Under the pieces are notes generated by a model, which did no database searches, was not told where the DNA came from, and worked only from the letters and a program-made list of their open reading frames with translations. Of a DNA stretch of 64,000 nt, positions 35,499-44,369 are shown one piece after another. A program made the translations under genes and the position numbers. Source of the DNA: Novosphingobium sp. 9 (GTDB taxonomy: Bacteria > Pseudomonadota > Alphaproteobacteria > Sphingomonadales > Sphingomonadaceae); contig NZ_CP022707.1 of the NCBI RefSeq assembly GCF_025340265.1, positions 1,240,501 through 1,304,500 of the forward strand, read 5' to 3'. Each line of letters begins with the position of its first letter. The first letter of the stretch is position 1.

Positions 35499-35499
<1 letters not shown>
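34735..35499 (-). CDS. surE: 5'/3'-nucleotidase SurE
   Basis: The 254-residue enzyme hydrolyses nucleoside 5' and 3' monophosphates. The metal site is complete: RILLTNDDGINAPGLYVLEK, CAPSEEQSGAGHSLTLNRPV, SGTPTDSVTLG and ILSGVNRGANLGDDVTYSGT. ATG at 35499 shares a base with the serS stop (TGATG), and the surE stop overlaps the peptidase start. The serS-surE-(pcm)-nlpD order is a long-conserved proteobacterial arrangement. Confidence 0.95.
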
Positions 35500-36777
<1,278 letters not shown>

Positions 36778-36905
36778 GGCCGCGCTATGCCGTTTCACGC
36801 GCATCGGCGCAAGGCTGCGCGGCAGCCGGGCGCATGGTTGCCGTGCGGTTTTGAACGGTTGCGATGTCAGGGTAAGTTGCCGGAAACAAAGGCCATCCCG
36901 AAGGA

Positions 36906-36955
36906 TGGTGGGCGCGACAGGGATTGAACCTGTGACCCCACCCGTGTGAAGGGTG
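36906..36955 (-). tRNA. tRNA-Val(CAC) 3' fragment at the prophage boundary
   Basis: On the minus strand this region folds as the 3' half of a tRNA: anticodon stem CACCC/GGGTG with loop TTCACAC (anticodon CAC), T-arm ACAGGTTCAATCCCTGT, acceptor 3' strand CGCGCCC, discriminator A and CCA. The 5' half (acceptor 5' strand and D-arm) is absent: upstream sequence past 36955 is unrelated. This is the duplicated attachment site left when an element integrates into a tRNA gene; the intact tRNA should lie at the other end of the element beyond base 64000. Confidence 0.85.
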
Positions 36956-37088
36956 TAAATCGGTGAAAATTAGCAGAAATCCGTCCACAGTTTGTGGAAC
37001 GAACCATGATTCAAAGGCGAACGAAATAGCATCTGCTGACCATTTGCTGACCACGCCTGTTCCGGAAGCGTTCTCATGGGCGCCGGAT

Positions 37089-38108
37089 ATGGTCATATAT
37101 CATGACAAGTGCGCCGATGGAATTGTTGCCGCTTGGGCGTGCTGGAAACGCTGGGGCAGCACCCCGAACTACGTCGCAGCGAACTATGGATACCAGCCGC
37201 CGGAAGACGTGGCGGGCAAAAATATCCTGATCGTCGACTTCAGCTACCCGGCCGATGATCTGCGCGCGATGGTCGCGGCTGGCTGCAAATCGATCGTGAT
37301 CCTCGACCACCACAAGACAGCGCAGGCCGCGCTGCACGAGTTCGCTGTCGGTGAGTACCAGGATACAGGCACCGTGGATGGCGTGGCGGCGATCCTCGAT
37401 GACCTGGATAGCTTCAGTTTCGATCCGGTGGTGCCCTTCTTCGACATGAATCGCAGCGGCGCGCGGATGGCATGGGATTTCGCGCATCGCGGCGCACTGG
37501 CGCCGCGGCTGGTGGCATTGGCCGAGCGGTACGACCTTTGGCGCTTCCAGCCAGGGACGATGGCTCACGCCGAGCTGCTTCACCTTGCCCTGCAGGCCGG
37601 TCCGCTAACGATCGAGCGGATGGAAGCCATCAACGAAGTGCTGGAGGAAGGCGATGGCCCGTTGATCGAGGGGGCAGCGATCTACGACTGGCGCGCCCAG
37701 CTGATCGAAGAGATTGCCAGCCGCGCGCATCTTCGCACCGTGGCGGGCATCGAGGGCGTGATCTCGGTCGAGTGCCCGTATTCGCTCGTGTCAGCCGTCG
37801 GCCATCATCTGCTCGACAAGCACCCAGCCGCACCGTTCGCCGCCATGTCTGTATCGAGCGAGCACGCCGTCACCTGGTCACTGCGAAGCCGTGACGATCG
37901 CATGGACGTCAGCTCGGTGGCCAAGGGGCAAGGCGGCGGCGGGCATCGCAATGCGGCTGGGTTCCGGATCGCGAACCTCGACCGCGAGGCTCTCCGCGAG
38001 CGCCTCTTTGAGATCGCCGCAGATCTTTCGACGGGCAACCCTGTGTGGACAGCAGGTGATTTGGCTGATGCCATGCTTGCAGATCGTGCAGCGAGGTGCC
38101 TCGTCTGA
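37089..38108 (+). CDS. DHH/DHHA1 family phosphoesterase
   Basis: The protein of about 339 residues has the DHH-family metal motifs: MVIYHDKCADGIVAAWACWK, ILIVDFSYPADDLRAM, IVILDHHKTAQAAL and FDMNRSGARMAWDF. The C-terminal DHHA1 signature GQGGGGHRNAAGFRIAN follows. Family members cleave short RNAs, pAp or cyclic dinucleotide products. The open frame extends upstream to 36963 beside the attachment site; ATG at 37089 directly precedes the first motif and is my choice, though the strong start signal is not visible. It is transcribed away from the boundary, opposite to the late genes. Confidence 0.8.
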   Translation: MVIYHDKCADGIVAAWACWKRWGSTPNYVAANYGYQPPEDVAGKNILIVDFSYPADDLRAMVAAGCKSIVILDHHKTAQAALHEFAVGEYQDTGTVDGVAAILDDLDSFSFDPVVPFFDMNRSGARMAWDFAHRGALAPRLVALAERYDLWRFQPGTMAHAELLHLALQAGPLTIERMEAINEVLEEGDGPLIEGAAIYDWRAQLIEEIASRAHLRTVAGIEGVISVECPYSLVSAVGHHLLDKHPAAPFAAMSVSSEHAVTWSLRSRDDRMDVSSVAKGQGGGGHRNAAGFRIANLDREALRERLFEIAADLSTGNPVWTAGDLADAMLADRAARCLV

Positions 38109-38137
38109 TGGCAAATGGCCTCTGGTCTTGCAAACAG

Positions 38138-38168
38138 GCTAGGCGAAGCAGCATCGTTTCGCCTAGCC
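38138..38168. terminator. Hairpin between convergent genes
   Basis: GGCTAGGCGAA and TTCGCCTAGCC form a perfect 11-base stem with a 9-base loop between the DHH gene and the convergent BA14K-like gene. T-runs are weak on both sides, so termination is plausible but not certain. Confidence 0.55.
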
Positions 38169-38224
38169 CGCTAAAAATGCCTTAATCAGTCATAACGCAA
38201 TTCGTCACTGCTAAGCTTCATGCC

Positions 38225-38503
38225 TTACAGCCTGCAAATCGCGGTGTGCCCGCGACGATAGACATAGCGATCGGTGCGCGGGTTGTAGCTGCGATAACGT
38301 TCCGAGCATTGCTCGACATGTCTTTGCCATTGATCATGCGAGTGGCGCCAATGTGGTGGGGGCGGCGGTGGTGGCGGAGTATCATCGCGATGGTGTCGCA
38401 TTTCGGGGGGCGGTGGTGGACCATTTGGGTCGGGCTGTGCGTGAGCCTGCGTTCCTGCCGCAATGATGAAAGTTGCTGCAGCCGCGAGAAGTATCTTGCG
38501 CAT
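38225..38503 (-). CDS. Secreted BA14K-like protein with Pro/His-rich linker
   Basis: The 92-residue protein has a signal peptide (RKILLAAAATFIIAAGTQAH), then a linker of proline runs and histidines (PPPPPEMRHHRDD, PPPPPPPPHWRHSHD), and a C-terminal HVEQCSERYRSYNPRTDRYV, then GHTAIC. The CSxRYRSYxPxTxxY pattern is that of BA14K-like proteins of alphaproteobacteria. GAGGAGA lies 6 bases before the ATG at 38503. A His/Pro linker could bind metal. Within a prophage it is a likely lysogen-expressed cargo gene. Confidence 0.65.
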   Translation of the reverse strand: MRKILLAAAATFIIAAGTQAHAQPDPNGPPPPPEMRHHRDDTPPPPPPPPHWRHSHDQWQRHVEQCSERYRSYNPRTDRYVYRRGHTAICRL

Positions 38504-38729
38504 CACATTCTCCTCTTCAAAGGACTGTAAAAACGCCCTCCGAGCATAACGGTTGCTGCTTGCTTTCGGTGTGAATGCGCCTCATTCTCAAGCCGGCTAT
38601 GCAACAGATTACTCATCTGCCTGTCGTGGGGTGGACGGATAATTGAGGCGGCTGGTCGTAAATCTGCCGCTCGTTGGGAGAGGTTCATATTATGCCGGAC
38701 AGGCGCTCGTCTGAAGAGGAGCGTACGCC

Positions 38730-38918
38730 ATGCTGATTTCGATGTTACCAGGCTTTTTACGCTGCGCCTTTGATTATCACACCGTCTTGCCAAGAAATGT
38801 AAAGTGGGATGAATCCCATTTTACATCGACATGTGAATGTTGTGGAGCGATGGTGTATCGCGAACGAAAACACGTTTGGCGTAAAACAGATCATAGCGGG
38901 AACGTTGCCAAAAACTAA
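38730..38918 (+). CDS. Small Cys-containing hypothetical protein
   Basis: The 62-residue frame contains WDESHFTSTCECCGAMVYRE, a possible half zinc-binding CxCC site, and a basic tail. I do not recognise a family. Codon use and the CxCC-G-x-x-VYR pattern look like a real small phage or sphingomonad protein, but the N-terminus is uncertain. Confidence 0.4.
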   Translation: MLISMLPGFLRCAFDYHTVLPRNVKWDESHFTSTCECCGAMVYRERKHVWRKTDHSGNVAKN

Positions 38919-39215
38919 ACCGCTGAGGAGCTCGGTCTCGCGGCGCGGTCGCCACGCCCCCTTTTGGCGGTCGGGCTATGATAGACCCTAATGCCGCTGG
39001 CAGCACAAAAGTTTTTAACTCAAAATCGGAAACTTCGTGGGCGCTAGCCCCATTGCCAAGCTGCGTAATTTGCCGCATTTGTAGATAGCTGAGGCGACGC
39101 GCGATAGCCGCGACCTGTATGGGTTGTCTCAGCACCGGTACGAGCACTCACGAGAGTGAGGGGGAAGCAGTCCGGGCCGCTGCTGCGCGGGAAGGCCCAC
39201 TATCGCAGGACAGTC
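38919..39215. other. 297-base region without a clear gene
   Basis: No convincing ORF or terminator. An antisense frame (38821-39147) covers it but has no recognisable features. Short inverted segments occur (CTCACGAGAGTGAG near 39146-39159), possibly a leader hairpin for the following small gene. Confidence 0.3.
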
Positions 39216-39326
39216 ATGAGCGATAATTTGGTTACGATTGTGATGGGTTTGGCGGTAATCGCCGCTTTGGCGCTGGCATACGCGCCCTTGTGGTCTGATG
39301 GAATGCTTGCGCTATTTTTCCACTAA
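39216..39326 (+). CDS. Very small membrane peptide
   Basis: A 36-codon frame (MSDNLVTIVMGLAVIAALAL, then AYAPLWSDGMLALFFH) encodes one hydrophobic helix with short polar ends. AGGA lies about 7 bases before the ATG. No family recognised; small single-helix peptides are common moron or lysis-regulating products. Confidence 0.35.
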   Translation: MSDNLVTIVMGLAVIAALALAYAPLWSDGMLALFFH

Positions 39327-39552
39327 GTTCCTCAGCACCTGTCGCATGGCTATTGCAGCTTGGGGGGCGACTCGGGCGGGCCAATCCAACTTTCATGCGA
39401 TCATCAGACCGTTCTCGACATCGGCCGATTCGCCTAGGTATGCTATGAACGCCGGAATCTGGTACCGGGCGCTCAGGCTGCTAGGGCTGAGTTACCACCC
39501 CAGATATCCCACCACGACCGTTTGACCACACCTGAAAAAAACGGGGATTGCC

Positions 39553-39816
39553 ATGTTGTCCGACGACGAACGCCGAATTTTGCATGCGATGGATCAGATC
39601 GTTTCAAAAGCACACAAAAGAGGCTGTCATATTGTCCGATTTATGGTGCAGGAAAACATTTGGCTCAGGTTACTCAAGAATATTGAGAAAAACTTTGAGA
39701 GCGACATAGCTATGGTTGGTCCCAAAAGCTACAGAGGCGTTTTCGTAGAGTTCCATAATAGTGATGCCAGTAAAATCTATTTCAAGGATGCACCGGACAT
39801 CTCGTCGTCATGCTGA
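39553..39816 (+). CDS. Hypothetical protein of the prophage accessory zone
   Basis: The 87-residue frame (LSDDERRILHAMDQIVSKAH, VGPKSYRGVFVEFHNSDASK) is distinctly AT-richer than its neighbours. It looks coding by composition and has GGGG 7 bases before ATG, but I recognise no family. Low GC suggests recent acquisition. Confidence 0.45.
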   Translation: MLSDDERRILHAMDQIVSKAHKRGCHIVRFMVQENIWLRLLKNIEKNFESDIAMVGPKSYRGVFVEFHNSDASKIYFKDAPDISSSC

Positions 39817-39971
39817 GATTTTGACCGGAAATCCAGCCAAGATTTTGGGAATTTACTTTATGCGGGCAATAGCTAATCAGCGTTAATTCGTCTTTGGATG
39901 AGCAGGTATGCGCGCTCAAAAATGCCGGATCGGCCCAATCACTTTTTCTCCTTCAAGACGACCCGGTGGAG

Positions 39972-40223
39972 CTAATTTGATGCGCGTTGATTTGGCTCAT
40001 CTTCTGGCCGCACCCATTCGAAGCCTTCAAGGATCGGAACTTCCTCTAGAGCCTGAGTGGTCTCCTGGACGATCGTAAGCCAAAGGCCGTCGAAATCAGG
40101 GATCACCGCCATTGTCGCGCCCTCGGCCAAAGGAAACACGCTGGGGTCAACCTCGACTGCAACGCCTAATGGTATGGTTGCCTCGAGCACATGCTTGCGC
40201 TGGATATGGATGCGAGACTCCAT
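39972..40223 (-). CDS. Hypothetical protein
   Basis: The 83-residue acidic protein (IPLGVAVEVDPSVFPLAEGA, VQETTQALEEVPILEGFEWV) has beta-like alternation and no membrane segment. No family recognised. No strong ribosome binding site is visible upstream of the ATG at 40223. Confidence 0.4.
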   Translation of the reverse strand: MESRIHIQRKHVLEATIPLGVAVEVDPSVFPLAEGATMAVIPDFDGLWLTIVQETTQALEEVPILEGFEWVRPEDEPNQRASN

Positions 40224-40265
40224 AGGGTGGATTTATCAGCAACCCACCTTTCTGTCACCATTAGG

Positions 40266-40295
40266 AAAAAACCCGAGGCAGGAGACTACCTCGGG
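40266..40295 (-). terminator. Intrinsic terminator, minus strand
   Basis: CCCGAGG (40272-40278) pairs with CCTCGGG (40289-40295); on the minus strand the stem is followed by six T. It should end a minus-strand transcript arriving from above 40300, yet no gene is evident there. Confidence 0.6.
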
Positions 40296-40694
40296 CTTAG
40301 TTTCATGGGTTTCGTAAAACCCTCGGGTCGCACGTGAGTGATAGCGCCGAAAGGTTAACCTGTCGCCTCATTTCAAAATTTTCATCGCCGCCGGTTTTTG
40401 GGTGGCAACTATTCATCCTTTCGGGATTTTCGTAGAGGCTGGCATGCTGACCCCGTTTGTTAGCCAGCATTTGACCGGGCTGCTTCAAGTTGGCTGGACC
40501 CTCCGGACCAGCCCGGTCAAGTCTATTGCGATGTGGTTCCTTCCTGCCGATGGTCTGACCCTAGACCGTCGGCATTTTTCGTGTGCCCGAAACTGTTGCG
40601 CGCGACGGAAATGATCGCCCAGAGCGACGTCTGGGCTGCCACGCAACCATCTCGGCATTTCGATAGAACGCAAACGGCGCGCTAGCATTTGTGC

Positions 40695-40732
40695 AATGCT
40701 TGGCGCAGCAAACCACCCTTCGTTCGTCAGTA
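40695..40732 (+). repeat. 38-base direct repeat, copy 1
   Basis: Matches 42040-42077 at 37 of 38 positions (starts AATGCTTGGCGCAGC, ends TTCGTTCGTCAGTA). Both copies are followed within about 60 bases by a CGGGTC/GACCCGG-type inverted segment and TCACTT. Confidence 0.8.
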
Positions 40733-40858
40733 GAAGGCCGTGTTGGTTCTGTCCCTCTAAAACGGGTCCGGCCCGGTCACTTCTGCTCATAGCAACCTTT
40801 TTCTGCCCTCGTGCACTTAGCCTTTGCTGCGACCACGCGGCCAACAAAGGAGAGCACC

Positions 40859-41035
40859 ATGAGTGTCAAAGGTGAAATGAAAGAAGCTGCCGGCTACGTG
40901 AAGGAAGAGGCATTCGAACACGGGAAGTCCCCCGAGGCGCACAAAAAGGCGCAGGAGGGGCGGGATCTGCGTAACGAAGGTCGCGTCGAGGACGGTAAGG
41001 CGCCCAAGACGACCGAGCCCGGCACTGGCAAGTAA
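40859..41035 (+). CDS. Small hydrophilic CsbD-like stress protein
   Basis: The 58-residue, highly charged protein (SVKGEMKEAAGYVKEEAFEH, KKAQEGRDLRNEGRVEDGKA) resembles small disordered CsbD-like proteins, but the match is weak. An excellent ribosome binding site (AAGGAGAGCACC before ATG) supports translation. It is the first of a plus-strand group of small genes flanked by the 38-base repeats. Confidence 0.6.
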   Translation: MSVKGEMKEAAGYVKEEAFEHGKSPEAHKKAQEGRDLRNEGRVEDGKAPKTTEPGTGK

Positions 41036-41092
41036 TGCAACGCTGGCCGGTGCTATCCGCACCGGCCGGTTTGCCATCCGAGGCACCGCGTC

Positions 41093-41344
41093 ATGTTCAC
41101 GCAACTCAATCCAACCATCCCGCTGCACATCCTTGGCAAAGGCGATGGATATGCCATCGGCATGATCGACTATGGTCAAGAACACAATTTGATCTGGGTG
41201 ACTGCGCTCGATTGCTCAGGTGAGATTTGGTGCGCGCCCAATGCCACTGTCCGACTTGGAAGAAACTGGACCATGGGCCGAGCCGAAAATCCGCTGATTA
41301 CCAAGGACAAGGCGGGAGAGAATGCCGGGCCCGTTTCGACCTAG
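41093..41344 (+). CDS. Small conserved phage-associated protein
   Basis: The 83-residue protein (LNPTIPLHILGKGDGYAIGM, DYGQEHNLIWVTALDCSGEI, WCAPNATVRLGRNWTMGR) has the look of a small conserved protein found in sphingomonad phages and islands. Function unknown. It lies 57 bases after the CsbD-like gene, same strand. Confidence 0.6.
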   Translation: MFTQLNPTIPLHILGKGDGYAIGMIDYGQEHNLIWVTALDCSGEIWCAPNATVRLGRNWTMGRAENPLITKDKAGENAGPVST

Positions 41345-41592
41345 GGTTACCAGTCTATTCTACTTCGTCACGTGCCCCCACACTGCACCACCACCCCCTG
41401 CGCCTTAAAGAAGGTGCACAGCCGCAGTCCGGCGGCCCGCCCGCGTTACCCATACCGTAGGCGCGCGCCTGCGGCGCTGCGGCTTTGACCGCCCAGATGG
41501 CATACAGGACGGCCATCCATTAAAATTTTGAAAGGGAGAACACGGGGTGTATCTTCGATCAAAACCGGCAATTTCCATCGCGGAGAATTGTT

Positions 41593-41799
41593 ATGGATAA
41601 GATCGAATTGGTTGCTCGGGAAATTTGCCATGCTCGTGGGCAGAATCCCGATGAGCTGATCGACGTCTCTGAGGGTTTCGAAAACGTTGTGCGGTTTGAA
41701 CTCCGCAGAGAGATACCAAAAATTTCGCTCTGGAAATCGAACGTTCCTCTCGCGGAGCATATCGTTGCGGCTCTAGAGAAGTTCGATAAGGGCGGATGA
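41593..41799 (+). CDS. Small hypothetical protein
   Basis: The 68-residue frame (DKIELVAREICHARGQNPDE, NVPLAEHIVAALEKFDKGG) reads like the small phage proteins that pair an N-terminal helix carrying a Cys with a Pro-Asp turn. GGAGAATT precedes ATG. No function can be assigned. A plus-strand terminator lies about 300 bases downstream. Confidence 0.5.
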   Translation: MDKIELVAREICHARGQNPDELIDVSEGFENVVRFELRREIPKISLWKSNVPLAEHIVAALEKFDKGG

Positions 41800-42039
41800 C
41801 CCCTCCGACGCGGTTCCTCGGGAAATCAGCGTGGATTTGCAGTAAGCCGGTGTGCGGCCCTAAATGAGTACCCCCGCCGCTCCCCGTAAATTCGTCCATC
41901 TTTTGCCGAGCTTTGACGACGGCACGAAGTGGTCTATGTCGGCCACGACTGCGGGGATCGCGCTTTTGGAGCTGCCCCGAACGCCCCGCAGTCAACTTTC
42001 CCTTCGCCTTGGAACGTAACGGTCCGTCGGCATTTTCAT

Positions 42040-42077
42040 AATGCTTGGCGCAGCGAACCACCCTTCGTTCGTCAGTA
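42040..42077 (+). repeat. 38-base direct repeat, copy 2
   Basis: Differs from 40695-40732 at one base. The two copies flank the plus-strand small-gene group (40859-41799), 1.35 kb apart. Confidence 0.8.
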
Positions 42078-42104
42078 AATGACCGGGTCGGCTCGTCCCT
42101 CAAG

Positions 42105-42133
42105 CCGGGTTCGACCCGGTCACTTTTTCTTTA
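42105..42133 (+). terminator. Intrinsic terminator, plus strand
   Basis: CCGGGT-TCG-ACCCGG hairpin followed by TCACTTTTTCTTT. It ends plus-strand transcription of the small-gene group just before the convergent Rz1 stop. The 320 bases from 41800 to here hold only the repeat and hairpins. Confidence 0.65.
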
Positions 42134-42404
42134 TGGTAGCGCTCTTGGGCCAAGCCTCCACCGTCATTCGGTGCCGCTCGGCACAGTCGCCATACTGCGC
42201 GATGAGGCCCTGCTCCCAGACGCCGCGCTCCGGATCAAGGAGCGGGCTTGGCGGCGCCGCTACCGGCGGACACAGCTGGCGCAGGTTCGCCTGAAGCTCG
42301 GGCGTTGGCGTCGGCGACCGCATCGTCGAGCACGCTGCGCACAGCGTCAGGAGCAGCGCAATCGGCACTGACCGGGCGATCCTTGTAGATGGTGCGAATT
42401 TCAT
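42120..42404 (-). CDS. Rz1-like outer membrane spanin lipoprotein
   Basis: The 94-residue protein has a lipoprotein signal (IARSVPIALLLTLCAAC) with lipidation Cys in LCAAC, then a Pro-rich mature part. It overlaps the 3' part of the Rz-like gene in another frame (42235-42404), the classic Rz/Rz1 nested layout. The lipoprotein spans the periplasm with Rz to fuse inner and outer membranes at lysis. Confidence 0.75.
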   Translation of the reverse strand: MKFAPSTRIARSVPIALLLTLCAACSTMRSPTPTPELQANLRQLCPPVAAPPSPLLDPERGVWEQGLIAQYGDCAERHRMTVEAWPKSATIKKK

Positions 42405-42636
42405 TGGTGCGGGTCTCGCTTCTCACGCCAGCGTCCTGGCGGCTTTGCTCATAAGTGGCGGCGGCGGCGTCGATGCGGTCGGTCTGCTTCTGCAGGTCCT
42501 TGGCGGTTGCCTGGACCTGCTTCAGAGCACCGCTATCCCGGTGCCAGCCCTGCGCGGTCCAGCCTGCACCAAAGCCCGCGACGGCCAGGGCCAGGCCACC
42601 GGCGGCGTAAGCCCATGTGGGCACGATCAGGCCCAT
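42235..42636 (-). CDS. Rz-like inner membrane spanin
   Basis: The 133-residue protein has an N-terminal membrane anchor (GLIVPTWAYAAGGLALAVAG) followed by a coiled coil (LKQVQATAKDLQKQTDRIDA) and a tail of low complexity. This is the i-spanin layout. ATG at 42636 shares a base with the endolysin stop. Works with the nested Rz1-like lipoprotein. Confidence 0.75.
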   Translation of the reverse strand: MGLIVPTWAYAAGGLALAVAGFGAGWTAQGWHRDSGALKQVQATAKDLQKQTDRIDAAAATYEQSRQDAGVRSETRTNEIRTIYKDRPVSADCAAPDAVRSVLDDAVADANARASGEPAPAVSAGSGAAKPAP

Positions 42637-43163
42637 CAGCGCTGCTTCCCCGTAAGGCAAAACGACTGCTCTTCGCCTCGGCGGCGCACGAGGCCGGGAT
42701 ACCGAACGCCGCGCGATGTGACGTACCAACCGGGAAATGCCTTGCAGCCTGCCGTCCACCGGCCTGCATTGAAGGCCTTGGCCATCGGCGAGCGGCAGAA
42801 AGCGGCAGGCCCAGCGTTATAGCTGACGTCGATTGAGGCACCGTAGGCAAGCTGGTGCGCCGGAGCGGTGAAGTCGGGCACGCATTTGACGATGGCAGGG
42901 CCATAGTCCTTCGCCATCCGCGCACGCAGCTTGGTGGCGCACGCGCTCTTCGAATAGATCACGCTCGGATCGACCTGACGCTCGCCGTAGCACTGCGTCA
43001 GGTATCCGGCCGGATCTTTGTAGACCGGGCCGCTATAGCCCTCGTTCGGCTCGGTGAGCACCGGAGCGACCAGCGCAACGGTAGCCGCCGTGAACGCGGT
43101 GAGCGCGGCGCCGGTCAGTTTCTTGCCCGGCGTCCAGGTTTGCTGCTTCTGGGCATCAGCCAT
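42636..43163 (-). CDS. Endolysin, GH24 lysozyme with N-terminal anchor
   Basis: The 175-residue protein has an N-terminal weakly hydrophobic segment (LTGAALTAFTAATVALVAPV), as in signal-anchor-release endolysins. The GH24 catalytic region follows: NEGYSGPVYKDPAGYLTQCY, with Glu, Asp and Thr in the expected order, then GASIDVSYNAGPAAFCRSPM. It cleaves peptidoglycan glycosidic bonds. The start overlaps the upstream holin candidate by 8 bases. Confidence 0.88.
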   Translation of the reverse strand: MADAQKQQTWTPGKKLTGAALTAFTAATVALVAPVLTEPNEGYSGPVYKDPAGYLTQCYGERQVDPSVIYSKSACATKLRARMAKDYGPAIVKCVPDFTAPAHQLAYGASIDVSYNAGPAAFCRSPMAKAFNAGRWTAGCKAFPGWYVTSRGVRYPGLVRRRGEEQSFCLTGKQR

Positions 43164-43431
43164 TGGTCTTGGCCTCCCGCTTGGCAGCGATCTTCTCGGC
43201 CGCCGCCGGCTGCTTCACCAACTGGGCGAAGAGCGACATGGCAAACATGCCGTAAGCCAGCCACTGCGCATACGGCAGCAGGTGGCGCAGGTCCGGCGGC
43301 ATATTGCCCCACACATCCCCCACGCTGGCCGCGACCGGCCCCAACGCCAGGCCAACCGCCTTGAAGCGGACGGACCACAGGCGCCAGTACGAGGCCCACG
43401 CCTCGTCCAGCCTGATCCTCAGTTTCGTCAT
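43156..43431 (-). CDS. Putative holin
   Basis: The 91-residue protein has two hydrophobic segments (RFKAVGLALGPVAASVG; LPYAQWLAYGMFAMSLFAQL) and a charged C-terminus (KIAAKREAKTNG). Size, topology and position immediately before the endolysin fit a class II-like holin. No family is certain. It overlaps the endolysin by 8 bases and the previous gene by 4. Confidence 0.6.
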   Translation of the reverse strand: MTKLRIRLDEAWASYWRLWSVRFKAVGLALGPVAASVGDVWGNMPPDLRHLLPYAQWLAYGMFAMSLFAQLVKQPAAAEKIAAKREAKTNG

Positions 43432-43799
43432 TCGTCAGTCCCTCCCTTGAGGCCGAAGAGCACCCCGGCCGCAGCCTGCAGCCTGCCCTTCAGTGCGTCG
43501 AAGGCCGCGCTCTTGCCGGCCTCGATGATGGTGGAGGCGAAGCCCCCGAAGCCTACGCCGGTCCAGAAAGAGGTTCCGGGCGCGAGGCGGTGATCGATGA
43601 TGGTGAGACAGGTGCCCATGACGGCCAGTCCAGTCAGACACAGCTCGGGTAAGAGGGTTTTTCCCTTGATGAGAGGGATGCGTACGAGCAGGCACGCCAG
43701 CGCCCCGGCCGACACCGGCACGATAGGGATGGTCATTCCTGCGATCGCGACGAGCCCGGTTCCTGCCGCCATCGTGGCCCGGGATGCCATCTCGCTCAT
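43428..43799 (-). CDS. Phage membrane protein near the lysis genes
   Basis: The 123-residue protein has three hydrophobic stretches (MAAGTGLVAIAGMTIPIVPV, GALACLLVRIPLI, LCLTGLAVMGTCLTIIDHR) and a Gly-rich C-terminus. It could be a second holin or antiholin. I do not recognise a family. It overlaps the putative holin by 4 bases. Confidence 0.55.
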   Translation of the reverse strand: MSEMASRATMAAGTGLVAIAGMTIPIVPVSAGALACLLVRIPLIKGKTLLPELCLTGLAVMGTCLTIIDHRLAPGTSFWTGVGFGGFASTIIEAGKSAAFDALKGRLQAAAGVLFGLKGGTDE

Positions 43800-43802
43800 G
43801 TA

Positions 43803-44369
43803 TTAGGGGTGCCCCATTGCTCCTTTGCCGACGGCCACCATGGCAGCGATCAGCACGACGACGATGAAAATGGCGATCGGGCGGGCGAGGCGCCGCAAAG
43901 GCCCGCGCGAATCGACAGCGATGGCCTGGGCACGAACCGTGCGAAGGCCCACGATGATGCGGTCATAGGAGACGACGAGGATCGCCATCCATGCCACCGC
44001 CATGGGCATGGCGATGATGTCGGCCCAGCGTTTGACGGCAAGGATCTGCGCGATCGTCGCGCCGGTGACCTCGCCGAACTGGGTCATGTAGACCACTTCG
44101 GGCAATGACCGGACAAAGGCTGTTGCCGCCGCAATTCCGATCATCAGCCTGAACTGGAAGGCCGGGCTGCCCCAGCCATCGATATGCCGGTACCGCCAGC
44201 TGTCCCGGCTCATCCAGCAAGAGGTACTGGCCCCGAACATGGCGATGCACAGCAGAGAACCCAGCGCGAACCCGTAAAGCCACCCGCTGTTGTCGAAGCT
44301 GGGCGGATACGGCGAATGCGCAGTGGCCAGCGCTGTGATCCGGGCATCAAGCCCAGGCGGCGACGTCAC
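43803..44369 (-). CDS. Phage polytopic membrane protein
   Basis: The 188-residue protein has about four helices (GWLYGFALGSLLCIAMFGAS, FRLMIGIAAATAFVRSLPEV, RWADIIAMPMAVAWMAILVV, PIAIFIVVVLIAAMVAVGKG). Unknown function; the location next to lysis genes suggests a lysis-related or superinfection role. Confidence 0.55.
   Translation of the reverse strand: MTSPPGLDARITALATAHSPYPPSFDNSGWLYGFALGSLLCIAMFGASTSCWMSRDSWRYRHIDGWGSPAFQFRLMIGIAAATAFVRSLPEVVYMTQFGEVTGATIAQILAVKRWADIIAMPMAVAWMAILVVSYDRIIVGLRTVRAQAIAVDSRGPLRRLARPIAIFIVVVLIAAMVAVGKGAMGHP

Larger units (their letters stand above)
40224..40858. other. 635-base region with hairpins and one copy of a direct repeat
   Basis: I find no credible gene. 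It holds a minus-strand intrinsic terminator (40266-40295), several GC-rich inverted segments and copy 1 of a 38-base direct repeat (40695-40732). Frames of 60-120 codons here have no coding character. Confidence 0.4.

Noticed and set aside
38821..39147. 108-codon minus-strand ORF in the prophage accessory zone
   Set aside because: No ribosome binding site, overlaps a better small plus-strand frame, composition not gene-like.
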